Below are positions 17,154 through 24,999 of a stretch of 64,000 nucleotides of DNA, piece by piece. The position numbers and the translations under genes are program-made. The stretch is from Planctomycetota bacterium (GTDB lineage Bacteria > Planctomycetota > UBA1135 > JACQFD01), in NCBI GenBank assembly GCA_016200225.1, contig JACQFD010000038.1:62001-126000 (forward strand). The letters run 5' to 3'. The number at the start of each line of letters is the position of its first letter. Position 1 is the first letter of the stretch. The notes beneath the pieces were generated by a model. That model was given only the letters and a program-made list of their open reading frames with translations, ran no database searches and had not been told where the DNA came from.

Positions 17154-18107
17154 ATGACATCGAAATCCGAACACGACGCCCTCGAAGTTGTCCGCCTTGC
17201 CGCGCAGTCGGAAGATCGCGCCGTAGAGTTTTTGGAAGCCTCGCGGTGGGGTGACAGTCCAGCTTGCCCACGCTGCGGAAGCGTCGGCGTCTACATGGTG
17301 AAGGACGCTAAGACTGGCGCGCGGAACAAAGACTACCGTTGGCGTTGCCGTGATTGTGACCGTTTCTTTACTGTTCGAACGGGAAGCGTCCTTGAAGAAA
17401 CGCGCATTCCACTTCACAAGTGGGTTCATGCGCTCTGGCGCTCGTGTGCGAGCAAGAAGGGCGTTTCCGCGTTACAAATAAAGCGAGAGATCGACGTTTC
17501 TTATGAATCGGCGCTTTTCTTGATGCACCGCATTCGCTTCGCGATGGGGCCGGTCGAACCCGACAAGAGTAAACTCAAGGGGACGGTCGAGGCGGACGAA
17601 ACCTACGTCGGCGGCAAACCTCGTTTCGATGCTTATCATCGCGAGAAGTGGAGTTCAAAAACGCCCGTTTTCGGTGTCGTTCAACGCGATGGAGAAGTGC
17701 GCTACGAAGTATTGACAAAAGTAAATTCTAAGAATCTCCGCGCTGCGTTGGATCGTCACGTTCAACGGAACGGCACGCGATTGATGACGGATCAATCGCC
17801 TCTCTACAAAGCGTTTGACAAGACTTATGAAGGCGGACACGACACGGTGAATCATAGCGTTCACGAATACGTTCGCGGCGATGTATCATCGAACACTATC
17901 GAATCGTGCTTCGCACTAATAAAACGAGGCATCTACGGCACGTTTCACAGTGTTAGTGATAAGCATCTCCATCGTTACCTAAGCGAGTTCTCGTTTCGCT
18001 GGAATACCCGCAAAGCGGACGACGCGACGCGTCTTACAAGCGCAATCAAAGCGGCGGACGGCAAGAGGTTGACTTATTCCGATCAACTCGGCAAGAGGAC
18101 GGCATGA
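17154..18107 (+). CDS. IS1595-family transposase
   Basis: A 317-residue transposase of family-typical length. An N-terminal zinc ribbon has Cys38, Cys41, Cys65 and Cys68 (CPRCGS and CRDC). The DDE/N-type core has Asp148 in VEADETYVGGK, Asp213 in LMTDQSPLY, and the NTIES...LIKRG segment with Asn247 and Glu250, as in ISXO2-like enzymes. The RWNTRK motif near 283-288 is also typical. It catalyses cut-out and integration of the element at its inverted repeats. The chosen ATG gives MTSKSEHDAL; the frame is open 56 codons further upstream but overlaps the passenger gene. Confidence 0.93.
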   Translation: MTSKSEHDALEVVRLAAQSEDRAVEFLEASRWGDSPACPRCGSVGVYMVKDAKTGARNKDYRWRCRDCDRFFTVRTGSVLEETRIPLHKWVHALWRSCASKKGVSALQIKREIDVSYESALFLMHRIRFAMGPVEPDKSKLKGTVEADETYVGGKPRFDAYHREKWSSKTPVFGVVQRDGEVRYEVLTKVNSKNLRAALDRHVQRNGTRLMTDQSPLYKAFDKTYEGGHDTVNHSVHEYVRGDVSSNTIESCFALIKRGIYGTFHSVSDKHLHRYLSEFSFRWNTRKADDATRLTSAIKAADGKRLTYSDQLGKRTA

Positions 18108-18292
18108 GTAAGAAGAAACAAAAGAAGGGCGGCAAGATTATCAAAATGCGGAAGCCGCCCGGCCCGGCGCCTGAAATGCTACATATTCCGCAAGAGAAGC
18201 TACAAGAAACCATTGAGCGACTTGTAGGCAAGCGACCACCATTCGGCGCGACGGGTTCTATGGACGTTCAAAACACGCCGAAACCGAAGTAG
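18104..18292 (+). CDS. small basic protein overlapping the transposase stop
   Basis: A 62-residue protein whose ATG overlaps the transposase TGA (ATGA), indicating translational coupling. The first 15 residues are almost all Lys/Gly (MSKKKQKKGGKIIKMRK). A predicted amphipathic helix (EKLQETIERLVGKR) and a Pro-ending tail follow. It lies inside the inverted repeats and so moves with the element. Probably a DNA- or transposase-associated accessory factor; I know no named family. Confidence 0.5.
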   Translation: MSKKKQKKGGKIIKMRKPPGPAPEMLHIPQEKLQETIERLVGKRPPFGATGSMDVQNTPKPK

Positions 18293-18326
18293 GCACGATT
18301 CCAGTGTTCAACCCTCTCAGACCACC

Positions 18327-18350
18327 TTTCAACAAGCCGATAGTTCCGAA
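18327..18350 (-). repeat. right terminal inverted repeat of the IS element
   Basis: Twenty-four bases beginning TTTCAACAAGCC, the reverse complement of 16235-16258. Confidence 0.9.
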
Positions 18351-18380
18351 AATCTTTGATTGACTGGTGTTTCCGTCGCC

Positions 18381-18835
18381 TCAATTCACAATCCAATTGA
18401 GAATATGATTCGGATTGCACAGATACAGAACCACGCCCAAGACCCAGAGCGACGCGCAAAGGGCAATATCCATCAAAAGTTTAGCGTTGAATTTTGCAAC
18501 AACCGCGCAAGCGGCGCACGTTAAGAAATGAATCACGACTGCAAATGGAAAACTGAATATCGCAAATAACGCCGCGTCAAGGTGAATGGAATAGACAGTC
18601 GGATTGGGAGTACCTTCCGGGTCCGGCTCCGGTAGCGCATTTCGATAGGCTCCGCTTCGCGACGTTTCTCGAGATCGTCGAGCGCTTTTATTCTCTTCGC
18701 ATAATCATAAACTGGCCACTTCCCCGAATCCACGCGCGCACGCAGCGCGAGCGACCCGACGATGAAGATATAAATGATCGGCAGAAACGCCGCAAATCTG
18801 AAATACAATCTAAAGGATCGAACATTTGCATCCGT
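18381..18835 (-). pseudogene. small membrane protein, cassette copy 2, frameshifted and without ATG
   Basis: The gene follows the SGNH gene after 11 bases. Frame 1 encodes RSFRLYFRFAAFLPIIY...GKWPVYDYAKRIKALDDLEKRR, paralogous to 13511-13759. Near 18660 the sensible reading moves to another frame, giving RNALPEPDPEGTPNPTVYS and then two hydrophobic helices (LFAIFSFPFAVVIHFL and LMDIALCASLWVLGVVLYL). It ends HILNWIVN at the TGA of 18381-18383. The codon aligned with the ATG of copy 1 is ACG. Either the gene is decayed, or it uses an unusual start plus a frameshift, or the assembly has an indel. The complete ancestor would be a protein of about 150 residues with three hydrophobic segments. Confidence 0.6.
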
Positions 18836-18846
18836 CGTCGGATAAT

Positions 18847-20229
18847 TTACTTTTTCACCCCCACCGGCTCCGAAACAAATTGTTGCAACGTGTTTCCGCT
18901 GCCGCGCGAAGCAATGCACAACGCGAACGCTTTTGCGGGGAGTTTTTGTATGATTTCGCCGTCGACGGAGAGGATCGTTTTTCCATCCGCGCCAAGGACG
19001 CCATGGATTCGTTGGAGCGAGATATCGGGGACGGTCTTATCAAGCGCGGTCGCGTCGAGCGGAATTGTAATTTTATCGAGAACCGACGAACCCGCGGCGC
19101 CGAATAACAAGACGACGTCGTCGCCTGGTGTTCCGCGGATTTCGAATTTGGCGGGCGCGCCCGCGGCTTGCGCGACCGCGGGCTGTCCGGGCGCGCGGTC
19201 GGGTGCGAATGCTTCGATTTCTTCGATGCAGGCGTTTCCGACGATTCCCATGCCGGCCAGTTTTTTGATAACTAACGAAGCCTCGACGTCGTAACCGGCG
19301 GGGGCCGGATGGCGGTCTTTTACGAGATATTGCGCGCGACGGTTTTGTAGTTTAACGATCCGCGCCGCGGGATCGACGGGCTCGGCGCCCGCTTTCAGCC
19401 ATCGGTCGAAGCCTTCGCCGCAGGAGACAAGCTGCGCGCCTTCCTCGTTTGCCACAACCCGGATCGCGTCCGTCAGCGGCGCGAACGGCGATTCGCGTTC
19501 GACGGAATAGGTTAAAAATATACATTCGGCTCCAGCGGCGCGCGCTTCTCGGGCCATTTTCTTACAATCCAAAATATAGCGCGGCAGGCATTCGCCGATT
19601 TCGCCGTCGTGTTTTTGTTTATACGTGCGGACAACGGGCATCCCTTCACGATCATTCATAACAAAACCCACGCGCTCGTCCGGCAATTGTATGAAATCCG
19701 CCTTCACGCCCGGACTCATGCTTTCGCGCGCGACTCTGTCGCCCGACGCGGCCTCGCGCGCGAGCCGATAATTTGTCATCGTCCGGCGGATAAGTTTTGT
19801 AATTCTAAGTTTTTCGAGCCAGCCGAGCCCCTCGTCGTCGGGCAGGATTGCTATATTATTAATTCCGCAGCGCACGACGATTGCGCGCGGTTTTACTAAT
19901 AATGCGAGCCGCGCCTGTTCCAGCACGTCCCACGACGCGGCCCCCGGAATTCCCAAATTGATACATCGAATTCCATTCGAGCCGTCGCGTTTCGAGCGGC
20001 GTTCGACCGCCGCGGCGATCGTCGCCTCTTTTTCGAAATAGGCGCCGTAAATATGCGAATCTCCGCAGAATACTACGATTGGCCGCTTGAACGGGTCCAT
20101 CGCGAGAACGTCGTCGGCCATTCGCCGCCCTTCGATCGAACCCCAAACGCGAAAAGTAAACTCCACGGCGGCGAGCGCGAAGAGCGTCGAGGCAAATACT
20201 ACGAGAAGTCGAATCAGGATTTTTCGCAT
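18847..20229 (-). CDS. membrane-anchored SGNH/GDSL-type hydrolase-like protein
   Basis: A 460-residue protein with an N-terminal anchor (ILIRLLVVFASTLFALAAVEF). The esterase blocks are visible: FCGDSHIYG (block I, Ser in GDSH), LGIPGAASWD (block II Gly), VVRCGINN (block III, Asn pair) and KDRHPAPAGY (block V, Asp and His). Such proteins de-esterify or modify cell-surface polymers and are common in exopolysaccharide loci. The C-terminal 130 residues form an extra beta-rich domain ending SRGSGNTLQQFVSEP, and are the part also found as a relic at 15025. The start is the ATG of MRKILIRLL; upstream codons to 20328 lack a membrane signal. It is followed by the frameshifted small membrane protein. 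Confidence 0.8.
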   Translation of the reverse strand: MRKILIRLLVVFASTLFALAAVEFTFRVWGSIEGRRMADDVLAMDPFKRPIVVFCGDSHIYGAYFEKEATIAAAVERRSKRDGSNGIRCINLGIPGAASWDVLEQARLALLVKPRAIVVRCGINNIAILPDDEGLGWLEKLRITKLIRRTMTNYRLAREAASGDRVARESMSPGVKADFIQLPDERVGFVMNDREGMPVVRTYKQKHDGEIGECLPRYILDCKKMAREARAAGAECIFLTYSVERESPFAPLTDAIRVVANEEGAQLVSCGEGFDRWLKAGAEPVDPAARIVKLQNRRAQYLVKDRHPAPAGYDVEASLVIKKLAGMGIVGNACIEEIEAFAPDRAPGQPAVAQAAGAPAKFEIRGTPGDDVVLLFGAAGSSVLDKITIPLDATALDKTVPDISLQRIHGVLGADGKTILSVDGEIIQKLPAKAFALCIASRGSGNTLQQFVSEPVGVKK

Positions 20230-20394
20230 GCGGCGTTTTTCAATCGGGTCGACCGATTCAACTGCAATCGCATCGATTTCGGGCCTTGAACGGCCGCGCC
20301 CGCACCGTCCAGCTTGACCGTAACCCACGGGCCGCTATTTTTGTTCGCCCCAATACGGAACCGACCCATTCGGACCCGTCGTGGCCCCAAACAT

Positions 20395-20468
20395 TGGGGG
20401 GTCGTCTAATGGTAGGACAGCAGGTTCTGGCCCTGCGAGTGAGGGTTCGATTCCTTCCCCCCCAGCCA
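20395..20468 (+). tRNA. tRNA-Gln (anticodon CTG)
   Basis: Acceptor TGGGGGG pairs with CCCCCCA. The anticodon stem GCAGG/CCTGC encloses loop TTCTGGC, giving CTG for the CAG codon. The T-arm has the TTCGATT loop. Discriminator G is followed by an encoded CCA. Confidence 0.96.
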
Positions 20469-20594
20469 ATCCTCGCCCGTCGGAGGCTTGGCCCAAAGCC
20501 GGTGCTGGCTGGATCACGCGCCGATTCTTAAATTAAGATCCAGCGATCATACAGTTCGCAACGCACTGAATACGTCGTACTGAATACAAAACAC

Positions 20595-20670
20595 GCTCTC
20601 ATCGTCTAGTGGCCTAGGACATCGCCCTCTCACGGCGGTAACAGGGGTTCAAATCCCCTTGGGAGTACCA
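20595..20670 (+). tRNA. tRNA-Glu (anticodon CTC)
   Basis: Acceptor GCTCTCA pairs with TGGGAGT (with wobbles). The anticodon loop CTCTCAC gives CTC for GAG. The T-arm is AGGGG/TTCAAAT/CCCCT. Discriminator A precedes an encoded CCA. It lies 127 bases after tRNA-Gln(CTG). Confidence 0.95.
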
Positions 20671-20712
20671 ATTTATTTGTAAATGCGGAAAGTCCCGCCG
20701 CTCAAAAAAACT

Positions 20713-21474
20713 TCAGCGAGCCAGAGGCTTACCGACGACGGAAAAATTATCAAATTCGGCGGTGACACCTTCGAACGTGCAGAGGCCGACCGACCCGTGT
20801 TGGAAATCCCGAGGGATCTTCGCCTCGACGACAATCGTTCCGTTGATGCCCGCGCGCGCGTCGCTTCCGTCCTGCTCGAGGACGAGCGAATACCAATGAT
20901 GGGGCTCGAAGCGGAACTTGCCGGTCGCGAGCCGCGTGGTCTTTCCGCGTTGAAAGGACTCGATTCGAAGTTCGCCCGCTTCGCCGTCGGCGTGGAGCAC
21001 GAGGTATTCATTTGCGTCGCGCACGCACCATGCGACGCCAACGTCGACGAGGCCGTCGCGTTCGTGCGAACGTCCGTCGACGCTTACTACAACTCCGCTT
21101 CCAAAATTAACATTCCGAACCCACGCGATCGGCGTCCGGCCGGGTGCATTATTAGCATCGAGCTGCGCCAACACCTGCGCGCCGCCGGCGGCATCCTTAA
21201 GATTCAGCACGACCCATTTTCCCGGTTTGCGCGCGTCGTTGACGCCGAGCGCGAGCGATTGCGAATCCGCCTTGCTCATGTCCGCGTTCATGACCGCCGA
21301 GTCGCTCGCATCGGCCGCGAAATTCGCCGGAGCGTTTCCCGCGGCGTACTTCTCGAATGTATAGAAAATGCTGCGTTCGGGAATCGCCGGCGGATCGACC
21401 GTCGCGGCCCGGCATCCAACTCCGAACACGGCCAACAGCAAGGCCAACACGAGCAGGGTTTGATTTCGAATCAT
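20713..21474 (-). CDS. lipoprotein with a concanavalin/LamG-like domain
   Basis: A 253-residue protein. A signal peptide ends in a lipobox (FGVGC, Cys21). The mature protein is all-beta, with phrases typical of laminin-G or DUF1080-like jelly rolls: WCVRDANEYLVLHAD, HHWYSLVLEQDG, GSVGLCTFEGVTAEFDNF. DUF1080 (3-keto-disaccharide hydrolase-like) domains are frequent in planctomycetes and act on sugars, but no catalytic residues can be named here. It may bind glycan at the cell surface. The gene is on the minus strand between tRNA-Glu and tRNA-Gln(TTG), which are both on the plus strand. Confidence 0.65.
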   Translation of the reverse strand: MIRNQTLLVLALLLAVFGVGCRAATVDPPAIPERSIFYTFEKYAAGNAPANFAADASDSAVMNADMSKADSQSLALGVNDARKPGKWVVLNLKDAAGGAQVLAQLDANNAPGRTPIAWVRNVNFGSGVVVSVDGRSHERDGLVDVGVAWCVRDANEYLVLHADGEAGELRIESFQRGKTTRLATGKFRFEPHHWYSLVLEQDGSDARAGINGTIVVEAKIPRDFQHGSVGLCTFEGVTAEFDNFSVVGKPLAR

Positions 21475-21550
21475 TTTTGTGGATTCTATGGGCGAAGGGG
21501 ATTCGCGAGTCGGCCCAACGTGCGGCCTCTCGCCAGAATCCCTTTCGGAA

Positions 21551-21625
21551 TCCGCGGTGGTGTAACTGGTAACACGGGAGATTTTGGTTCTCCGATTCTG
21601 GGTTCGAGTCCTGGCCGCGGAACCA
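21551..21625 (+). tRNA. tRNA-Gln (anticodon TTG)
   Basis: Acceptor TCCGCGG pairs with CCGCGGA. The stem GGAGA/TCTCC encloses loop TTTTGGT, giving TTG for CAA. The T-loop is TTCGAGT; discriminator A precedes an encoded CCA. Both glutamine anticodons are thus present within 1.3 kb. Confidence 0.96.
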
Positions 21626-21669
21626 TTTTCGACGGACGCCTTTCGACGGACGCCAACGAGGCCGTATCA

Positions 21670-21702
21670 AATAAAACGGGCTCCGGCACAGCCGAAGCCC
21701 GT
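21670..21702 (-). terminator. intrinsic terminator of the sugar-dehydrogenase-like gene
   Basis: Read on the minus strand, ACGGGCTTCGGC and GCCGGAGCCCGT form a 12-bp stem with one wobble around TGT, followed by TTTTATTT. It lies 23 bases after the stop at 21726. Confidence 0.8.
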
Positions 21703-21725
21703 CATAAAGAATCTTTTTTGTCGAT

Positions 21726-23372
21726 TTACGGCTGGATCGTGAACGCGACGCCGTTCGACGAACTCATATTGTAAACATTGAAACCGGGGAGCGTGCACGT
21801 CGAAGGCGACCAGACCCAGTAGGTCTGACCGAAGAACGTCTGTCCCGCGAGGAAGGCGCTGTTCGGAATCGCAGCCGGAACCGTGCCGTTGCCGAGGTTG
21901 TCGCTCGTCGCGTCGAGCGGGATCACGTTCGAGCCGCCGAAACCGACGAGGAACGTGACGCCGATGCTGAACGGATCGGAACCGACCAGATCCTGCTGAT
22001 CTGTAACAATCGCGAGACCGAGCGTGCTCTGCGGGCAGTTCGTCGCCGTCATTTTGAAAATGTTATTATTCACGCATGGAGTCGAGTTGACGCCGATCGC
22101 ATGCGCGCCCGAACAGCCGTTCGTGCCGGAACCGTAGGTTGAAACGCCGACGATCACGGGCGGGCTCTGCGGAACGAATTTGAACAATTCGCCGCCGTTC
22201 ATATCGATAAAATACAATTCGCCCGAGGCATCTTCACAAATACCGGTGATACTATTGATTCCAAGACCGCCGCCCGGTGCGAATTGTGAAGTGCGGTCGG
22301 TGATCGGCGGGCTCGCCGTTCCGGTATATTTAAATGTCCAGATCTTGCTCGTCGAATTGTCCGCGTAGAAGTATTGACCGCGCCAATCGGGAAGCGCGCA
22401 ACCGTGATAAACGGTTCCGCCCATGACCGCGGCGGGACCCGCATGCGCATATTCCGAAATCGGGAAAACGGTTGTGAAACCGGGATAGGCATTTGGATAA
22501 ACGCAGCCCGAGTAACTCGTCTGGTGGAAACCCTCGAAACAACGCCAGCCGTAGTGACGGGGCGTGCCCGGAGTCGGGACGTAGGACGCGGAACAGTAAT
22601 CGATCTCTTCCCAAGCGTTCTGACCGACGTCGCCCATATACATATCGCCCGTATTCCTATCAAATGTGAATCGGAAGACGTTGCGCATGCCGACAAAATA
22701 TATTTCCTTCATGCCGGTGCCCATCGACGCGTACGGATTCGTCGCGGGAATGCCGTATTGATTGCCGCCGCTCGGATTATCCACATCGATTCGGAGCATT
22801 TTGCCGAGCAGAACATTAATATTGGCGCCGTTATTGCTCGGATCGTTCTCGCTGCCGCCGTCGCCCGGCGCGAAATATAAGAATCCGTCGGGACCGAATC
22901 TTACGCATCCGCCGTTGTGATTCGAGAAGGACGGGTGATTGACTGTAATAATAATCGTTGCAACCGTATTCGCCGTCGTCGCGGTGCTCGCGTCGTACTT
23001 GGCGATCACGATATTTCCGGCAGTATTTGTATAATACAGATAGAACTTTTTGTTCGATCCGTTAATGTCATATTGCGGGTGAAAGGCCATGCACAAAAGG
23101 CCTCGCTCGCCCGTGGTCGACGTCAAACTTGTAATATCCAAGAACGTCGACAGAAGCGCGCCCGTCTTTGCGTCGATGCACTTGATCTTTCCCGCGCGTT
23201 CCACGACGTAAAGATGGTCGAAGTCATTCGGTGGCGCGGCGACGTAAATGGGTGAAGAGAAACCGTTTGCGAACAGGACGGTCTTCACCGGCGTCGTCTG
23301 CGCGTTCGCAAAACTTGCGGTCATCGCAAAGGCGATACCTGCACAAAACGCTTTCAGAGTAGATAAACGCAT
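21726..23372 (-). CDS. secreted glucose/sorbosone dehydrogenase-like (PQQ) propeller protein
   Basis: A 548-residue protein. The signal peptide (MRLSTLKAFCAGIAFAMTASFANA) precedes a six-bladed propeller of the soluble aldose sugar dehydrogenase type. Diagnostic phrases are FSSPIYVAAPPND, LYVVERAGKI, GERGLLCMAFHPQY, SNHNGGCVRFGPDGFLYFAPGDGG, IYFVGMRNVFRFTFD and DVGQNAWEEIDY. Family members oxidise sugars with PQQ, though many secreted homologues lack tested activity. About 400-548 is a Cys-rich beta domain ending LPGFNVYNMSSSNGVAFTI, similar in style to the C-terminus of the 11251-13206 protein. The gene is monocistronic, with a clear terminator. Confidence 0.85.
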   Translation of the reverse strand: MRLSTLKAFCAGIAFAMTASFANAQTTPVKTVLFANGFSSPIYVAAPPNDFDHLYVVERAGKIKCIDAKTGALLSTFLDITSLTSTTGERGLLCMAFHPQYDINGSNKKFYLYYTNTAGNIVIAKYDASTATTANTVATIIITVNHPSFSNHNGGCVRFGPDGFLYFAPGDGGSENDPSNNGANINVLLGKMLRIDVDNPSGGNQYGIPATNPYASMGTGMKEIYFVGMRNVFRFTFDRNTGDMYMGDVGQNAWEEIDYCSASYVPTPGTPRHYGWRCFEGFHQTSYSGCVYPNAYPGFTTVFPISEYAHAGPAAVMGGTVYHGCALPDWRGQYFYADNSTSKIWTFKYTGTASPPITDRTSQFAPGGGLGINSITGICEDASGELYFIDMNGGELFKFVPQSPPVIVGVSTYGSGTNGCSGAHAIGVNSTPCVNNNIFKMTATNCPQSTLGLAIVTDQQDLVGSDPFSIGVTFLVGFGGSNVIPLDATSDNLGNGTVPAAIPNSAFLAGQTFFGQTYWVWSPSTCTLPGFNVYNMSSSNGVAFTIQP

Positions 23373-23565
23373 AGGACTGCAACGATTCGCGTTGCTGCAA
23401 GGATTGAATTCAGGGTAAATGGTTAACGAGGGTCAAACAGTCTATTACGTCGACCCTCAAAATTGAGCAAGCAAGGACTTTGCGAATTCCGTTTCATCGA
23501 GTGCCAACGTTGAGCGATGCTGTCGGCCGTCCATAGCGAATGAAACCCGCCATCACCGCAAGTCA

Positions 23566-24999
23566 ATGAACCCCAGAGCCCTCGGCGTCTCGATATTAAT
23601 AATCGGCCTCCTCGCCGTTCTTTTTGTCGTCTTCATGCAGGGACCCCCTCAGAGCGGTGCAGGTCCGGATGTCAAGAATTCCGCGACGCCAACGAATCGC
23701 GGGGGCGGCGAGCACGGCGGCGCGTCCATGGTGCAATCGGGTCCGACGTCGCGGCCGGGTATGCGCCAGCGCGTCGAGACGTCGAAATTCATTCCCGCCG
23801 ACGCTTCCGACGACCCTGTCGTGCTTTTCGGTAAAGTTACAATTCCAGCGGGAGTCCACTTGGAGGGTCTCGAAGTCGAACTGCGCGACGCCACCGGAGA
23901 TTTGTTAAATTCAGGCGACGTCGACGAATCGGGCAAATATGAAGTTCGCTACGGCCGCGCACTTTTGCCCGGCTGGACGGGTTCCACGACGTGGAACGGC
24001 GTCGTCGGACCGGGCGGCAAAGCGCCGGCCGAGCCCGGGAACTACGCGCCATCATTTGTACGATTCAATTCTTTACATAAATATAACGATGCGGCCGTCG
24101 AGTGTAATCTGGTCGTCCAGGCGCATGCCACCATTCAGGGAAAAGTAACAATAAAATCGAGCGGTGCGCCGCTGCCGGGCGCCACCGTGGTTGCTCTTCC
24201 ATCGTTCGGGCCGTGGAAGGACGCGTCGCCCGAGGAGGCCGAGACGGACGAAAACGGAGAATATAAATTAACATTACAAACGCTGCCGCTTCAGGATATT
24301 TATATTTGTTGCAAGAAATCCGACGAGGGCGATTTTCAATCGACCGCCGTGGGACCGACCGAATTTCGCTCCGGCGAAACGCGAACGCTCGATTTTCAAC
24401 TCGAAACCGCACAGGCGTTTCGCGGCCGTGTGGTCGAAGACGCGACGGGAAAAGCGGTCGAAGACGCGATCGTGACGCTCATGCCGACGGAATATGCATT
24501 TTCGGCGGGATTCGCGTTCGATCGCGAGACGATTCATACAGAAAAAGACGGCTCGTTCGAAATTTCGACGACGAACGTCCCGCTCGAAAAAGCGATTATT
24601 AAAGTCGAAGCGCACGGTTACTCGCCCGCGTGGCGCGCCGCGACGGCCGCGGCGTGCGCGGAGATTCGCGTCGGCAAACCGATCGTCGTCAACGGTAAAA
24701 TAACAGATGAGCAGGGCAAACCCGTGATGAATGTTACGGTTACGATTTGCATGCGCCACGAATGGCAGTGGAGCGATCTATCGGTTTCCGATTTTAAACG
24801 ATCCGACGGCGACGGAAAATTTTCCATGACGCTCACGACGACGCCGATCGAAGACGCCGTTATTTATATCGATCAAGAGCCGTTCGCGCCGTTCCTCGCG
24901 GGAATCAAAGAGGTCCTGCTTCCGTCGTCGAACGAAACGACGAAGGATGTAACCATTGTCCTGCATCCGACGCCGCTGCCGCCGGCGAAAATTAAGTAA
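23566..24999 (+). CDS. membrane-anchored carboxypeptidase-regulatory repeat protein
   Basis: A 477-residue protein. One N-terminal transmembrane helix (VSILIIGLLAVLFVVFM) and a Gly/Ser/Pro linker to about 75 precede at least four tandem CarboxypepD_reg-like beta domains. Each has a start such as VLFGKVTIPAGVHLEGL, IQGKVTIKSSGAPLPG, FRGRVVEDATGKAVED or VNGKITDEQGKPVMN, followed by DENGEYKL- or EKDGSFEIS-type turns. This is a periplasmic or surface scaffold protein with no catalytic motif. Its last 8 bases overlap the convergent SagB-like gene. Confidence 0.75.
   Translation: MNPRALGVSILIIGLLAVLFVVFMQGPPQSGAGPDVKNSATPTNRGGGEHGGASMVQSGPTSRPGMRQRVETSKFIPADASDDPVVLFGKVTIPAGVHLEGLEVELRDATGDLLNSGDVDESGKYEVRYGRALLPGWTGSTTWNGVVGPGGKAPAEPGNYAPSFVRFNSLHKYNDAAVECNLVVQAHATIQGKVTIKSSGAPLPGATVVALPSFGPWKDASPEEAETDENGEYKLTLQTLPLQDIYICCKKSDEGDFQSTAVGPTEFRSGETRTLDFQLETAQAFRGRVVEDATGKAVEDAIVTLMPTEYAFSAGFAFDRETIHTEKDGSFEISTTNVPLEKAIIKVEAHGYSPAWRAATAAACAEIRVGKPIVVNGKITDEQGKPVMNVTVTICMRHEWQWSDLSVSDFKRSDGDGKFSMTLTTTPIEDAVIYIDQEPFAPFLAGIKEVLLPSSNETTKDVTIVLHPTPLPPAKIK

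Larger units (their letters stand above)
16235..18350 (+). mobile_element. IS1595-family (ISXO2-like) element with two extra genes
   Basis: Bounded by perfect 24-bp inverted repeats at 16235-16258 and 18327-18350. The interior carries a transposase with a Cys-rich N-terminal zinc ribbon and the ISXO2-type catalytic core, an upstream membrane-protein gene and a downstream 62-codon gene overlapping the transposase stop. AATC lies directly outside both ends, shorter than the 8-bp target duplication I would expect for this family, so the exact ends or the duplication may have changed. Both coding frames are intact, which suggests recent arrival. It lies between the small lipoprotein and cassette copy 2. 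Confidence 0.88.
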
